Source: Promethearchaeota archaeon
Lineage (GTDB): Archaea > Asgardarchaeota > Thorarchaeia > Thorarchaeales > Thorarchaeaceae
Reading direction: 5' to 3'
Assembly (NCBI GenBank): GCA_014728035.1
Contig: WJMJ01000046.1
Location: forward strand, 158,136 to 222,135
DNA length: 64,000 bases
The position numbers were made by a program, and so were the translations under genes. Below are positions 1-8,887 of this stretch, piece by piece (position 1 is the first letter of the stretch; each line of letters starts with the position of its first letter). The notes beneath the pieces were generated by a model. It made no database searches and was not told where the DNA came from. It was given only the letters and a program-made list of their open reading frames with translations.

Positions 1-185
1 TGGATATAACAGCAGAAGGAATGCTTAAGGAATATTCTTCTTCGATTTTGCGAGTGCTTGAAGATATTGGAAGTGGGTCATCTGTGTTGCCTATATCATC
101 ACGTCAGATGGAAGGAATGGAGATTCTATATGGGGAAATCCAGAGAATTCTTGCGGGAGGAGAAAACTACCAAACATACGAGTAG
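1..185 (+). CDS. GPN-loop-type GTPase, C-terminal end (partial)
   Basis: This is the 3' end of a gene that begins before the window; it is read in frame from base 3 to the TAG at 183-185, giving about 60 residues. The tail contains a PISSRQMEGMEILYGEIQRI-like stretch followed by a GGENY ending, which resembles the C-terminal helix and G5-like SA motif of archaeal GPN-loop GTPases. That family assignment rests on a short tail only, so it is tentative. The stop codon lies one base before the ATG of the downstream tRNA methyltransferase, so the two genes are probably translationally coupled. Confidence 0.5.
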   Translation, partial: DITAEGMLKEYSSSILRVLEDIGSGSSVLPISSRQMEGMEILYGEIQRILAGGENYQTYE

Positions 186-186
186 G

Positions 187-1215
187 ATGTCCCTAATGCA
201 CGAATACTTAATTGATATTTCAGGCGAAATTCCACATCTTGGAAAAGCCGAAGTTGATTCGCTTGTTGAAAATCATGATGGGGTATATAATCTCACATGG
301 AATGGTACAGATGGAACATTGAAAACACAAAATAATCCAATTGAATTTCTGATAGATAGAGCTGCATACTTGAAGAGAATCGTGAAAATCCTAAACAAAA
401 TTCCACGTGATACCTTGATTGCTCATTTGATGGATAAGGATATACTATCACGAATTGCACCATTTTCAAGCTTCAGTGTAAGAACGGAGTCTAGAATAAA
501 TGACTCATCTGAAGTTCGCGAGAGAATAACAAGAAAAATTGGAGCAAAAATTAAGAGTGTTTCAGGAGCTAAGGTATGTTTGGATTATCCCGAAAGAAAG
601 TTTCTTGTTATCATGGACTCTTCAGAAATCATCCTAGGAGAGTATTACAATTCTAGAGTTCGCCCAAAACTTAGAAAACTAAAAACTGGAATGAGAAGAT
701 ACTTTCATCCCTCAATGATGAATGCTTTTTTAGCTCGATCCATGTGTAACCTCGCAGGAGTAAAAAAGGGAAATATTGTGTTGGACCCATTCTGTGGAGC
801 TGGTGGTTTGTTATGCGAGATTGCAGATGTAGGAGCAATTCCAGTAGGCATTGATTTGAGTTGGAAATTGGTAAATGGGGCACGTCTGAATCTGGAGGAG
901 GATAGAATTCAGAGATATGGACTAGTCCAAGGTGATGCTTTTTCAATTCCAATCGAGAGATGTGACTGTATTGTTACGGACCCGCCCTATGGAAGGTGTA
1001 GTTCAACTAGGGGAGCTCATTCAAAGCATCTTGTAAGGAGTCTAATCGAACAAGCACCGGAAATAGTCAAGCCAACAGGAAAAATATGCATTGGAGCTAG
1101 TTCTAAAATGAATGTGGATCAGATTATTGAGGATTTCGATATATCTACAAAATATAAAATATCTATACCAGTTCATAAAGGGCTTATTAGAGAGATATTT
1201 GTTTTTAATGTCTAG
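187..1215 (+). CDS. tRNA (guanine(10)-N2)-methyltransferase Trm-G10/Trm11 family
   Basis: The protein should methylate N2 of G10 in tRNA using S-adenosylmethionine. The N-terminal ~150 residues form a THUMP-like RNA-binding region and the C-terminal half is a Rossmann methylase with the AdoMet-binding DPFCGAGG motif near residue 200 and the catalytic N6/N2-type DPPYG motif near residue 265. An open frame extends upstream to base 58, but that part overlaps the preceding gene and does not look like THUMP sequence; the ATG at 187 (or 196) directly after the upstream stop gives the family-typical start and about 340 residues. It is the second gene of an apparent operon. Its last bases overlap the 3' end of the convergent gene at 1212. 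Confidence 0.85.
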   Translation: MSLMHEYLIDISGEIPHLGKAEVDSLVENHDGVYNLTWNGTDGTLKTQNNPIEFLIDRAAYLKRIVKILNKIPRDTLIAHLMDKDILSRIAPFSSFSVRTESRINDSSEVRERITRKIGAKIKSVSGAKVCLDYPERKFLVIMDSSEIILGEYYNSRVRPKLRKLKTGMRRYFHPSMMNAFLARSMCNLAGVKKGNIVLDPFCGAGGLLCEIADVGAIPVGIDLSWKLVNGARLNLEEDRIQRYGLVQGDAFSIPIERCDCIVTDPPYGRCSSTRGAHSKHLVRSLIEQAPEIVKPTGKICIGASSKMNVDQIIEDFDISTKYKISIPVHKGLIREIFVFNV

Positions 1216-1637
1216 TTTTGAACAATACGTCCACCTTTTGTTGGAGGAGTAAACCATTTGAGAAATATTTCAAATCGATTCATTTCTTCAAAAAACAGCT
1301 CAACAAGTATACTTCCAAGAGGGGGGTCTTCAGCAGAATCATCCAAGATACGAAAACGTCCAACAGTAATTGCTTGTTTATCAAACTTGAAGAAAGTACT
1401 TGTTCCATTCCAGTTTTGTTCAAGTCGTTTCCGGACAGTATCAATTATTCTTAAATTATGAATCAAGTCTCTCAAAAGTTCAAGCGTTTCTTGGTCATTT
1501 GATGTATAAATTAGATAGCGAGTACCCATTATCTCCGTTATTTCAAAAGAAAGTGGAAAGAAGATCACCTCAATGCTACTTTTGATAACTTCAACAGATT
1601 CAGTAGAGTATACGGGACAACGAACAGCATATTTCAA
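1212..1637 (-). CDS. UPF0201 family protein (archaeal, RNA-associated)
   Basis: The product is a member of the small archaeal UPF0201 family, whose sequence begins with a strand like KYAVRCPVYSTESVEVIKSS. Family members occur next to or fused with UPF0200 kinases, exactly as here. I place the start at the TTG at 1637, immediately after the UPF0200 stop, giving about 141 residues; the frame is open further upstream to 1706 but that part would overlap the neighbour by 68 bases and has no family resemblance. No clear Shine-Dalgarno sequence precedes either start, so the start is uncertain. The molecular function of the family is not established. Confidence 0.65.
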   Translation of the reverse strand: MKYAVRCPVYSTESVEVIKSSIEVIFFPLSFEITEIMGTRYLIYTSNDQETLELLRDLIHNLRIIDTVRKRLEQNWNGTSTFFKFDKQAITVGRFRILDDSAEDPPLGSILVELFFEEMNRFEIFLKWFTPPTKGGRIVQN

Positions 1638-1638
1638 T

Positions 1639-2178
1639 TCACAACAACTCTTTGATGGTATTGGTACATATAATCTGAAATTTTTCAAGTGATAATTCAT
1701 TGACAAGCATTATATCACTCATAGCAATTACCCCACCCAGTCCAACAGAGAGTTCCCTAATATCTCGCTCTTTGAAGGATTCCCAGTCTGTTGGGGCGTC
1801 ATCGCGCTTTCTTTCTTGTAGACGATTGAATCGAGTATTAGGAGAAGCATGAACGCATACTATCTTTAGATTGTCGCAATAGGACTGGAAAACATCTATT
1901 TCAGCCAAACTTCTACAACCTTCTATTAGAATCACATCATTGTTTAATTTTAATATGGCGTCGATACAGTATTTGGCGACTGCTCCAGGCCCTTCCTTTT
2001 CTCTAATTTCAAGCATAGTAATACGAGTGTTCGTGGGGGTTGGTTTGAGCCCCTTTCTACAAGTAATTTCGCGTATTATGTCACCCATTACAATAACAGG
2101 GACATCTAAATCACTTGCAGCCTTGGCAATTTCACTTTTTCCAGCACCAGGCATACCTGTAACAACAATAAGATTCAT
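1639..2178 (-). CDS. UPF0200 family P-loop nucleotide kinase
   Basis: A P-loop protein of 179 residues with Walker A TGMPGAGKS at the extreme N terminus, followed by the family-typical VIVMGDIIRE and EGPGAVAKYCI segments. This pattern marks the archaeal UPF0200 group, related to dephospho-CoA kinase and adenylate-kinase-like enzymes. The substrate is unknown. It is followed on the same strand by the UPF0201 gene two bases downstream, so the two are likely cotranscribed. Length matches the family. Confidence 0.8.
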   Translation of the reverse strand: MNLIVVTGMPGAGKSEIAKAASDLDVPVIVMGDIIREITCRKGLKPTPTNTRITMLEIREKEGPGAVAKYCIDAILKLNNDVILIEGCRSLAEIDVFQSYCDNLKIVCVHASPNTRFNRLQERKRDDAPTDWESFKERDIRELSVGLGGVIAMSDIMLVNELSLEKFQIICTNTIKELL

Positions 2179-2294
2179 TTTTCTTGCCCCTTAGCTCATA
2201 CGCTCTATTTGGAACGGTCAAAACCATTATGCTTTAAGAGTTCCTAATTGCTAAATATCGGATGACATCAATCGTTTTTGGAGAGCAAAAATTA

Positions 2295-2858
2295 ATGGAT
2301 AACAAATTAAGATCATTTATCAGTGTGAATATTTCGAATGAAACACTACTAGAAAGAATTATGGACATACAAAATGCACTAGATTATACTGCAGCAAAGA
2401 TTAAAAAAATAAAGCCAGAGAATATCCATTTTACATTACGCTTTCTCGGAAACACATCTGAATCAAAGCTCGCCCTAATAAAAAAAGAGCTTGAAAAAGC
2501 ATCATTCAACCCATTTAGAATCATCATCGAAGGAGTTGGCGTTTTCCCCAAGGTAAATAAACCAAGAATCATCTGGGTAGGAGTTACCCATAATGCACCC
2601 CAATTTGTAGAATTGAAAGAACAAATTGACAATGGACTAAAAAATTTAGGTTATGATAAAGATAGAAAATTTATTCCACATGCTACGATAGCTAGAGTAA
2701 GATACATCAAGAAAAAAGAACTGCTTAAGCAAAATATAACACATCTTTCAGAACGTATGATAGGAGAAATGGAAATATATCAATTTTCAATGATGATTAG
2801 CACTCTCACACCAGATGGACCAATTTATAAAAAATTATGGAGTATTAGCAGTTCGTAG
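2295..2858 (+). CDS. thpR: RNA 2',3'-cyclic phosphodiesterase (LigT/ThpR family)
   Basis: A 2H-phosphoesterase of 187 residues. The two catalytic H-x-T-x motifs are visible: HFTL at residue 45 and HATI at residue 129, with the usual spacing. The family hydrolyses 2',3'-cyclic phosphates (or joins 2'-5' RNA ends in reverse) and is often linked to tRNA splicing, which fits the unusually intron-rich tRNAs of this window, although that link is inference. The frame is open to 2262, but the methionine at 2295 (MDNKLRSFISVNI) gives the normal family start. Confidence 0.85.
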   Translation: MDNKLRSFISVNISNETLLERIMDIQNALDYTAAKIKKIKPENIHFTLRFLGNTSESKLALIKKELEKASFNPFRIIIEGVGVFPKVNKPRIIWVGVTHNAPQFVELKEQIDNGLKNLGYDKDRKFIPHATIARVRYIKKKELLKQNITHLSERMIGEMEIYQFSMMISTLTPDGPIYKKLWSISSS

Positions 2859-2870
2859 GTCGAGGAGGAG

Positions 2871-2947
2871 TGGTGGGCCGGGGGCGACTTGAACGCCCGA
2901 TCTCTTGCACCCCAAGCAAGAATCATACCAAGCTAGACTACCGACCC
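2871..2947 (-). tRNA. tRNA-Pro (anticodon GGG), CCA encoded
   Basis: Read on the minus strand the sequence folds as a standard cloverleaf: acceptor GGGTCGG pairs with CCGGCCC, the anticodon loop TTGGGGT places GGG at 34-36 with G37, and the T loop is TTCAAGT-like. The 3' CCA is encoded (2871-2873). No intron is present. It ends 13 bases after the thpR stop. Confidence 0.92.
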
Positions 2948-3020
2948 GAATTCATGTATGAGGGTGATACTTGCGATAATGAAAGAGAAAATAAACGTTA
3001 CCAATCACCTATGAATGTTG

Positions 3021-3032
3021 GAACACGTGTTC
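3021..3032. promoter_or_regulatory. Palindrome GAACACGTGTTC ahead of HDAC gene
   Basis: A perfect 12-bp palindrome, GAACACGTGTTC, just upstream of an A/T-rich TATA-like stretch (3035-3042). The same 12-mer occurs at 36979-36990 and 37238-37249 around the predicted replication origin, so it is probably a binding site for a dimeric DNA-binding protein. Its position before the promoter suggests an operator. Confidence 0.5.
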
Positions 3033-3093
3033 TAGTTTATAGAATGACACAGTTTATAGGATGAAAACGTGTGATATACAAACAGGGATAGCA

Positions 3094-4146
3094 ATGGTGA
3101 CCAAGATAGTATATGATGAAATATTCAAGCTTCATGAGATGGCGCCAGGACACCCAGAGAATCCACTTCGTTTAGAAGCAGCATTAGAAGGGATTAGAGA
3201 AATTAACACCATTGAGGGAGAAATTGGATTCCTTAAACCAAAGAGAGCAGAATTAGAAGATATTTACAAAATTCATGACAAAAAGTATATTGAACATGTA
3301 AAAGATCAATCGGAAAAAGGAGGCGGATTTTTCACGCTAGATACTACATCCAATGAGCACACATATTTAGCATCACTTTTCGCAGCTGGAGGAGGAGTAT
3401 TAGCAGTTAATGAAATAGTTCGTAATTCTGTAAAGAATGCATTGGTACTTTGTCGTCCACCAGGACATCATGCAGAGTTCGGACGAGCTTTCGGATTCTG
3501 CTTCGTTAACAATATAGCAATTGCTGCAAAATATCTAATTGATACAACAGATTGCAACAGAGTAATGATTATAGATTATGATGCACATCATGGGAACGGA
3601 ACACAGAATGCATTCTATTCAACAAATGATGTGATGTACATTGGATTACACCAAGATGGTAGAACTCTTTTCCCTGGGACAGGATTTGTAGGAGAAATTG
3701 GAGAAGGGGACGGAAAAGGATACAACATTAATATTCCCATGATACCTACTGCAGGAGATTGGGCATATGGAATAGCCTTTGATGAAGTGATTCAACCTAT
3801 TGCAGAATCGTATAATCCAGACTTCATTCTCGTATCATCGGGATTTGATTGCCATTATCAAGACCCATTAGCTCAACTAGGACTTACATATCAAGGAATA
3901 ATTAATATCAATCAAAGGCTAATAGATATCGCTGAAAAAATAGCAAGTGGAAGAATTGCATTTTTCTTAGAGGGCGGATATAATCTTGGAGTGATAAAAC
4001 AAGCTAGTAAACATCTTGTAGAACAATTAGCTGGAATTCCAATTGAAAAAATTCCAGAGCAACATCACAAAGAGAACAAACATGAAGAGAATATACAATT
4101 AATAATCCAAGAATTAAAAAAACAACTAACAGAATTATGCTTCTAA
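3094..4146 (+). CDS. Histone deacetylase family protein (class II/acetylpolyamine amidohydrolase-like)
   Basis: A zinc-dependent deacetylase fold of 350 residues. Visible signature segments are PENPLRLEA, RPPGHHAEFGRAFGFC with the catalytic His pair at residues 125-126, the zinc ligands in DYDAHHGNGT (D163, H165), SSGFDCHYQDP with the further Asp ligand, and the C-terminal LEGGYN. The frame is open from 3061, but with a TATA-like stretch around 3035-3042 transcription would begin near 3062-3066, so the ATG at 3094 (MVTKIVYDE) is the better start. The substrate could be acetylated chromatin protein or a small acetylated amine; sequence alone does not tell. Confidence 0.88.
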   Translation: MVTKIVYDEIFKLHEMAPGHPENPLRLEAALEGIREINTIEGEIGFLKPKRAELEDIYKIHDKKYIEHVKDQSEKGGGFFTLDTTSNEHTYLASLFAAGGGVLAVNEIVRNSVKNALVLCRPPGHHAEFGRAFGFCFVNNIAIAAKYLIDTTDCNRVMIIDYDAHHGNGTQNAFYSTNDVMYIGLHQDGRTLFPGTGFVGEIGEGDGKGYNINIPMIPTAGDWAYGIAFDEVIQPIAESYNPDFILVSSGFDCHYQDPLAQLGLTYQGIININQRLIDIAEKIASGRIAFFLEGGYNLGVIKQASKHLVEQLAGIPIEKIPEQHHKENKHEENIQLIIQELKKQLTELCF

Positions 4147-4394
4147 TTATCTTCAAAATTTTCGTGTGTGATTCGAGTGGAATGTTCTATGTGGCATAGA
4201 AGTTCTGGACTTTCTTGAACTTAAACAACGAAACATCAAATCTCAACTGTTTCGAAATAGAAAATATTTCTAGGAAATCATCTTGTTGTGACAGAGGGGA
4301 TTCAGTGATACTATGGTGTGTCGAAAGAGAGACAATTCTGTCATGGATAAGCACATCAAATACTCCGATTAATTTTCATCAGGTTTTCGGATTT

Positions 4395-7300
4395 TTATGG
4401 CCGCTTTATTTTTTCTCCGCCAGGATTAAAGAGGATACCTTCTGTAAGTAACTTACTTAATGCCTCTTCTGCACGTTCTTTTGAAAGACCCATTTCGCTT
4501 ACTCTTTGCAATAAAGTTTCTTTCTCAATAGACGATTTTCCTTCTGCTTCAAAGGCCTTCATAGCAGCTAATATGATTTCTGATGCATTGCGTTGAGATG
4601 CACTAATAGGAGATGCAATACGATCAATATCGATTCTCTTTGTTACGGGATCAAAAGCAACCATTCGTAACGATTCTTCCATAAGATGTACCGCAGCCTG
4701 TGCGTCTTCTCGACTCACTTCAGTATTTAGTGAAACTCTTGCACGTGCTTCCGATAAGCGAACCAATGCTTCAAGCTGCCTAGCGGTGATAGGAACAGGA
4801 GCAGCACCACCTTCAGCTCGAGACCTAAGACCTACATAAAAGGATTCTATTACTTCAGCAGCTTCAGCTGTAAGTTGAGGCGTCACATGAATATTTGCGT
4901 ATCCAATGTATTTTTTCAGAAAATCGGGTTCAATAGGAGGAATTGTTTCTTTCTCTTTTGTTGTCTGCATACGGTGCATACCCAAAATGAATTTTGCTAA
5001 TTCCCGGTCTTTACTTTCTTCAACAGTATCTACTAGAATCCATATGAGGTCGAATCGAGACAATATAGTAAAAGGAAGCTTAATGTTATCTTGAATTGAC
5101 AACGAGGGTTCGTATCGACCAAGAGTGGGATTTGCTGCAGCCAATATAGAGGTACGTGCATTTAGTGTAGCGACAATTCCAGCTTTAGCAATGCTAACGG
5201 TATTATGAAGAATGGTACCTTGACTGATGAAGCTGTGTTCGGGTTCAACCGTTACATCATACACGTATTCCGTGGAATATGGGCCTGCATTATCAATACG
5301 CCGTATACTTTCAATTCTTAGAAAGCTAAGAATTCCTTCAAGATGGGATTCTATTTTCTCGATTTCGGAGTCAAGTACATCCAATTCAGCTCTGATAGAT
5401 CTTTTCAGTTTCTCAATAGTCTTCTCTAGTAATTCAATTGAATAGTCACCATTTTCAAGATGGTATATGGAAGATTTACTTATACCAATCTTTTGAGCAG
5501 CTGTTTCCTGTGACCATTTGAGAATTTTTCGTAACGATTTCAAAGAGTCTGATGCATTTTCAAAATTTTCTCCAACCTGCTTTCTTGCATTTATGATGGA
5601 ATCGAGACATTTTCTAAGCATATATCTTGTAATTCCGAATCCATCTTGTATCGAACGATAGAAATCGCAATCATGGGTAATGCCTACCCGCCTACTCAGT
5701 TGCATCAGTCTTTCACCAAAGCTTTGTAGAAAGACATCATGATGGTCGTTTCTTCTACTAGATTGTTTAATAATCTGGTCGATTCTCTCAAGACGTGAGT
5801 CCCACTCTTCAACAAATTTATCCCTGAAAAGAGGAAGAGAATTACTTCGAATGACGACCTTGTAAGAATTATTATGGGAGTCAGCCAATATTTTACTTTG
5901 TAATCCAATTCCTAGAAGAAGATCTTGATAATCGCAAGCTAATCCTGATGATGCAGTTCGATAAGACACCTCTTCAGATTCAACAGCTCCAGCTCCTATG
6001 AAAGCAGATTTTAGAAAACTAATTATCGCCTTCTCTCCAGACTTAAAAAGCTGAGAAGGTATACGTTTCTGAGTTGAAAGATTCATTATCTCGGGAAAAT
6101 TCTCAGAAAAGAAATCCATCAGTTGAACCGAAACAAAACGAATCGTACGATTCCGTTCAACATAATCAACACTTTCAATTCCAAAAATATCTTGCATCAA
6201 ATTAAGAAGATCATTCTTAATTTGGACTGAAGTTGTGGAGAATTCAATTTCATTAGTAGATTCATCATAGCGATATCCTTCTGTAACAAAATAACCCAGA
6301 ATTCGAGCCAAATTGTTCGACATACGTGCTGGTTGAATTATTGCTTCTACAGGCTTGTGAGATGCTTGAACTGCTGTCAGAATTGCCCCAGGATTGTGAC
6401 CACAGGGCATTTTTCGTGGAGCAGGAACAAAAGCACCAACCATAGCATCCTCTGCAGGAATTGTTCTAACATCTCCATCCTTGTATATAAACAAGGGATG
6501 GTCTGGAGTTACGACAATCTTCCGACCATTACCAAATGCGACTTCAATGAAATAATCAGGGGCGGTATGACGGCTGACTCTATCCACTTTCACCTTTCTG
6601 ACAGTAATGAAGTTGGTGGTATAAAGTTCCAAATTGAGAGAGATTGTATCAACTATCTCACAATTTACACCTTGAACAACTCTTTTAGGATGCGCATCGA
6701 ACAATCTATCAACAATGGACCCAATGGGAAGCCTGCGTCCATCAGTAAGAAGAATCTCTGTCGAGGGATGGAAACTATGTTGTTCCATCGCCTCATGAAT
6801 TGCAGTTCTGTCATTAGGGTCCATTTTATCAAATTCATCAATGCACGCAATACCTTGGTCAGCTAAAACTAATGCTCCAGCTTCGAGTGTCATTGAGCCG
6901 GTATCGGTATCATGGACAACAGCAGCAGTAAGTCCTGCAGCTGTGGTGCCTTTTCCAGAAGTATACAAACTTCGTGATGCTAACTTTGCCACGAATTTTA
7001 GAATTTGGCTCTTACCTGTGCCAGGGTCTCCAATCATCAGAATATTGGAACGCCCCCTTAATCGAGTTCCATCGGGAAGAGTTTTTCCAACCCCACCAAA
7101 TAGAAGTAAAGCAATTGATTCTTTTATGAATTCATGACCATGTATTGAAGGAGCAATTGAAGCGAAAATACGCTCGTGAATGTAGGGGTCCTCAGATAGC
7201 TCGTGAATCCGTTTTTCTTCTTCATCTGATATTTCCAACTGTTCATATTCTTTTTCGGTTATTTCAACTCCATTAGCTTCAATGAATACATTGAAAGTAG

Positions 7301-8036
7301 CTAGTTTGCCACCGCGACGAGAGAAATCAGGAGATGTTTGAAGAATTCCTGAAACCTTCACCAAATCACCTGGTCTAGATATATCGACAATATCACCTTC
7401 AAGAGTAACATCAACTGATCGAGGCATTTGGCCGGGAGGTAATTCTTCAGGAGACTCCTGAATACGTACTCTTTGCCAATCGATGAATTGAGATTCTTCT
7501 GGCAATAGTTTCATTGGAGTCTTTTTCATACAGGTTGGACACATTACAGGTTCGGAGTATCGACCACCTTCCAGCTCATGTGACAAAGGATTAGAACAGA
7601 TTCGACATTCAAACACAGCTTTAACTAGCAAGGGTTTAACTTCACTTGCACGCATCATTATTCCACTAATACGAATCAAATGACCAATATGTCTAGAACG
7701 AATAGCTCTTAGGGGTACAGTATCAAGGTAGTTGGTTATTCGTACCTTGATAATACCCTCATCAATACTTTCAATATAATCAGGATCTTCGATTCTTAAA
7801 ATCGACACTAGTGCATTACTTATACTTCTAATAAATTCAGAGGGGGTTTCAGCAGCTTCTGTAATAAAGATGCTATCAAAACTAGCTAAATCTTGAAAAT
7901 CAACAGATAATGAGGTTTCATCATTTAAGGACATTCTCTGGACGCGATTCCAGTATGTCAAAGCACCTTGTTCATCCGTATAGCTTCGTAGAAAATTTTG
8001 GAATCTTTCTTCCAATGAGTCTAACTCGGTCGTCAT
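4395..8036 (-). CDS. mcm: MCM replicative DNA helicase, intein-containing precursor
   Basis: The precursor has 1213 residues; removing the 525-residue intein leaves 688, the normal length of an archaeal MCM. The N domain carries a CRIC...CPTC zinc knuckle (around residues 145-170). The AAA+ core has Walker A GDPGTGKS at residues 336-343, Walker B CIDEFDKM, and the LSRFDL arginine-finger region after the intein. A winged-helix C terminus ends near residue 1213. The intein interrupts the conserved EAMEQ-TVSIAKAG segment just after Walker B, the classic MCM intein site. The GINS gene lies upstream on the same strand, and the RFC genes diverge beyond it, so this is a replication island. Confidence 0.95.
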   Translation of the reverse strand: MTTELDSLEERFQNFLRSYTDEQGALTYWNRVQRMSLNDETSLSVDFQDLASFDSIFITEAAETPSEFIRSISNALVSILRIEDPDYIESIDEGIIKVRITNYLDTVPLRAIRSRHIGHLIRISGIMMRASEVKPLLVKAVFECRICSNPLSHELEGGRYSEPVMCPTCMKKTPMKLLPEESQFIDWQRVRIQESPEELPPGQMPRSVDVTLEGDIVDISRPGDLVKVSGILQTSPDFSRRGGKLATFNVFIEANGVEITEKEYEQLEISDEEEKRIHELSEDPYIHERIFASIAPSIHGHEFIKESIALLLFGGVGKTLPDGTRLRGRSNILMIGDPGTGKSQILKFVAKLASRSLYTSGKGTTAAGLTAAVVHDTDTGSMTLEAGALVLADQGIACIDEFDKMDPNDRTAIHEAMEQHSFHPSTEILLTDGRRLPIGSIVDRLFDAHPKRVVQGVNCEIVDTISLNLELYTTNFITVRKVKVDRVSRHTAPDYFIEVAFGNGRKIVVTPDHPLFIYKDGDVRTIPAEDAMVGAFVPAPRKMPCGHNPGAILTAVQASHKPVEAIIQPARMSNNLARILGYFVTEGYRYDESTNEIEFSTTSVQIKNDLLNLMQDIFGIESVDYVERNRTIRFVSVQLMDFFSENFPEIMNLSTQKRIPSQLFKSGEKAIISFLKSAFIGAGAVESEEVSYRTASSGLACDYQDLLLGIGLQSKILADSHNNSYKVVIRSNSLPLFRDKFVEEWDSRLERIDQIIKQSSRRNDHHDVFLQSFGERLMQLSRRVGITHDCDFYRSIQDGFGITRYMLRKCLDSIINARKQVGENFENASDSLKSLRKILKWSQETAAQKIGISKSSIYHLENGDYSIELLEKTIEKLKRSIRAELDVLDSEIEKIESHLEGILSFLRIESIRRIDNAGPYSTEYVYDVTVEPEHSFISQGTILHNTVSIAKAGIVATLNARTSILAAANPTLGRYEPSLSIQDNIKLPFTILSRFDLIWILVDTVEESKDRELAKFILGMHRMQTTKEKETIPPIEPDFLKKYIGYANIHVTPQLTAEAAEVIESFYVGLRSRAEGGAAPVPITARQLEALVRLSEARARVSLNTEVSREDAQAAVHLMEESLRMVAFDPVTKRIDIDRIASPISASQRNASEIILAAMKAFEAEGKSSIEKETLLQRVSEMGLSKERAEEALSKLLTEGILFNPGGEKIKRP
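5202..6776 (-). other. MCM intein with LAGLIDADG-type endonuclease remnant and embedded HTH
   Basis: The intein covers residues 421-945 of the precursor. It starts with Ser (SFHPSTEILL, block A) rather than the usual Cys, contains a block B-like VVTPDHPLF, and ends SQGTILHN before Thr+1, so splicing chemistry residues (Ser1, penultimate His, terminal Asn, Thr+1) are present. A LAGLIDADG-like block lies at ILGYFVTEGY (about residue 577); the second block reads AFIGAGAVE, where the acidic residue is lost, so endonuclease activity is doubtful. Between the endonuclease region and the splicing C terminus there is a Cro/XRE-type helix-turn-helix (WSQETAAQKIGISKSSIYHL, around residues 840-865). Confidence 0.88.
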
Positions 8037-8176
8037 TATTCAGAAGCCTCACTTATAGAGTTACATTGTTATCATTTCGAGTCAATCGAAGTTCAAAGAG
8101 TGTATCTCTCATAGAGATATTAAAAACACTCTCAAGGATAACGAGTAATATCATTAAGGCAATTAAGTTCTGTGTA

Positions 8177-8734
8177 TTACTCAAGAAGTTCTTTTCGCCA
8201 ATCAGAGAGAAGAGAGGTTAATTGTTCACCCAACCAACGTTCTTCCAAGGTCATTTCATTTCGCATATCTTGTAATGCACCAGACTTTGCAATTCTCAAT
8301 ATTTTGGATAAGCGGGTTTGAACCAGAAAGGGGAGCATTTGCTGTGTTCTCTCAATTTCATCATATCTTCTTTTGTCAAGAATAGTTTTGTCATTTTGTA
8401 ACCTAGCTATTTTCCTGCATAATGCTTGATACAGTAAAGGAGGAATTGCCTGCATTTTATGAGGATGCCGTTCTTCAGCACGGTGAATATTTTGAAGATT
8501 TCTTGAAGATTCATATTCATTTTGTGAATCAATTTCAATAATCTGTTCCTTTAGAAGTACTTCAATGACCCAATTGGGAAGTTCAACCTTAGAACCGGAT
8601 TTGAAAGGGCCAATAATACGACCACTGATAGTCATTTTTGGTATATCTTTTTGAAAGATACAACTTCTTACTTCATGTAAAAATTCCAACCCAAAACGAT
8701 TCATTACATCTTCAGGCAAATCAACCAGTTGCAT
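8177..8734 (-). CDS. GINS complex subunit, Gins23 (Psf2/Psf3-like)
   Basis: The protein (about 185 residues) begins with a B-domain-like strand set containing GPFKSGSKVELPNWVIEVLLKE, as in Psf2 and Psf3, and continues with a helical A domain. The B-A order identifies the archaeal Gins23 type. GINS joins MCM and GAN/Cdc45 in the replicative helicase, consistent with the mcm gene 140 bp downstream on the same strand. I choose the ATG at 8734 because a GGTGAC Shine-Dalgarno sequence lies directly ahead of it; the in-frame ATG at 8746 overlaps that site. Confidence 0.75.
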   Translation of the reverse strand: MQLVDLPEDVMNRFGLEFLHEVRSCIFQKDIPKMTISGRIIGPFKSGSKVELPNWVIEVLLKEQIIEIDSQNEYESSRNLQNIHRAEERHPHKMQAIPPLLYQALCRKIARLQNDKTILDKRRYDEIERTQQMLPFLVQTRLSKILRIAKSGALQDMRNEMTLEERWLGEQLTSLLSDWRKELLE

Positions 8735-8887
8735 TATAGTCACCATTAGGATAACGAATTGATATCAAGGTATACTCGTTTAAATATCACCATTCAAAGT
8801 TAAGCCGGAGAATCTATTAGGATTCTGATGAGGACCAGTACTAGATACCTACTATATGAAATAAATGTGTGGATGTGAAATTATCTA

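Noticed and set aside
4147..4394. Open frame on the plus strand covering 4215-4451 and the gap after the HDAC gene
   Set aside because: It overlaps the 3' end of mcm, has no Shine-Dalgarno sequence and no recognisable domain. I see no gene, RNA or repeat in this 248-bp gap.
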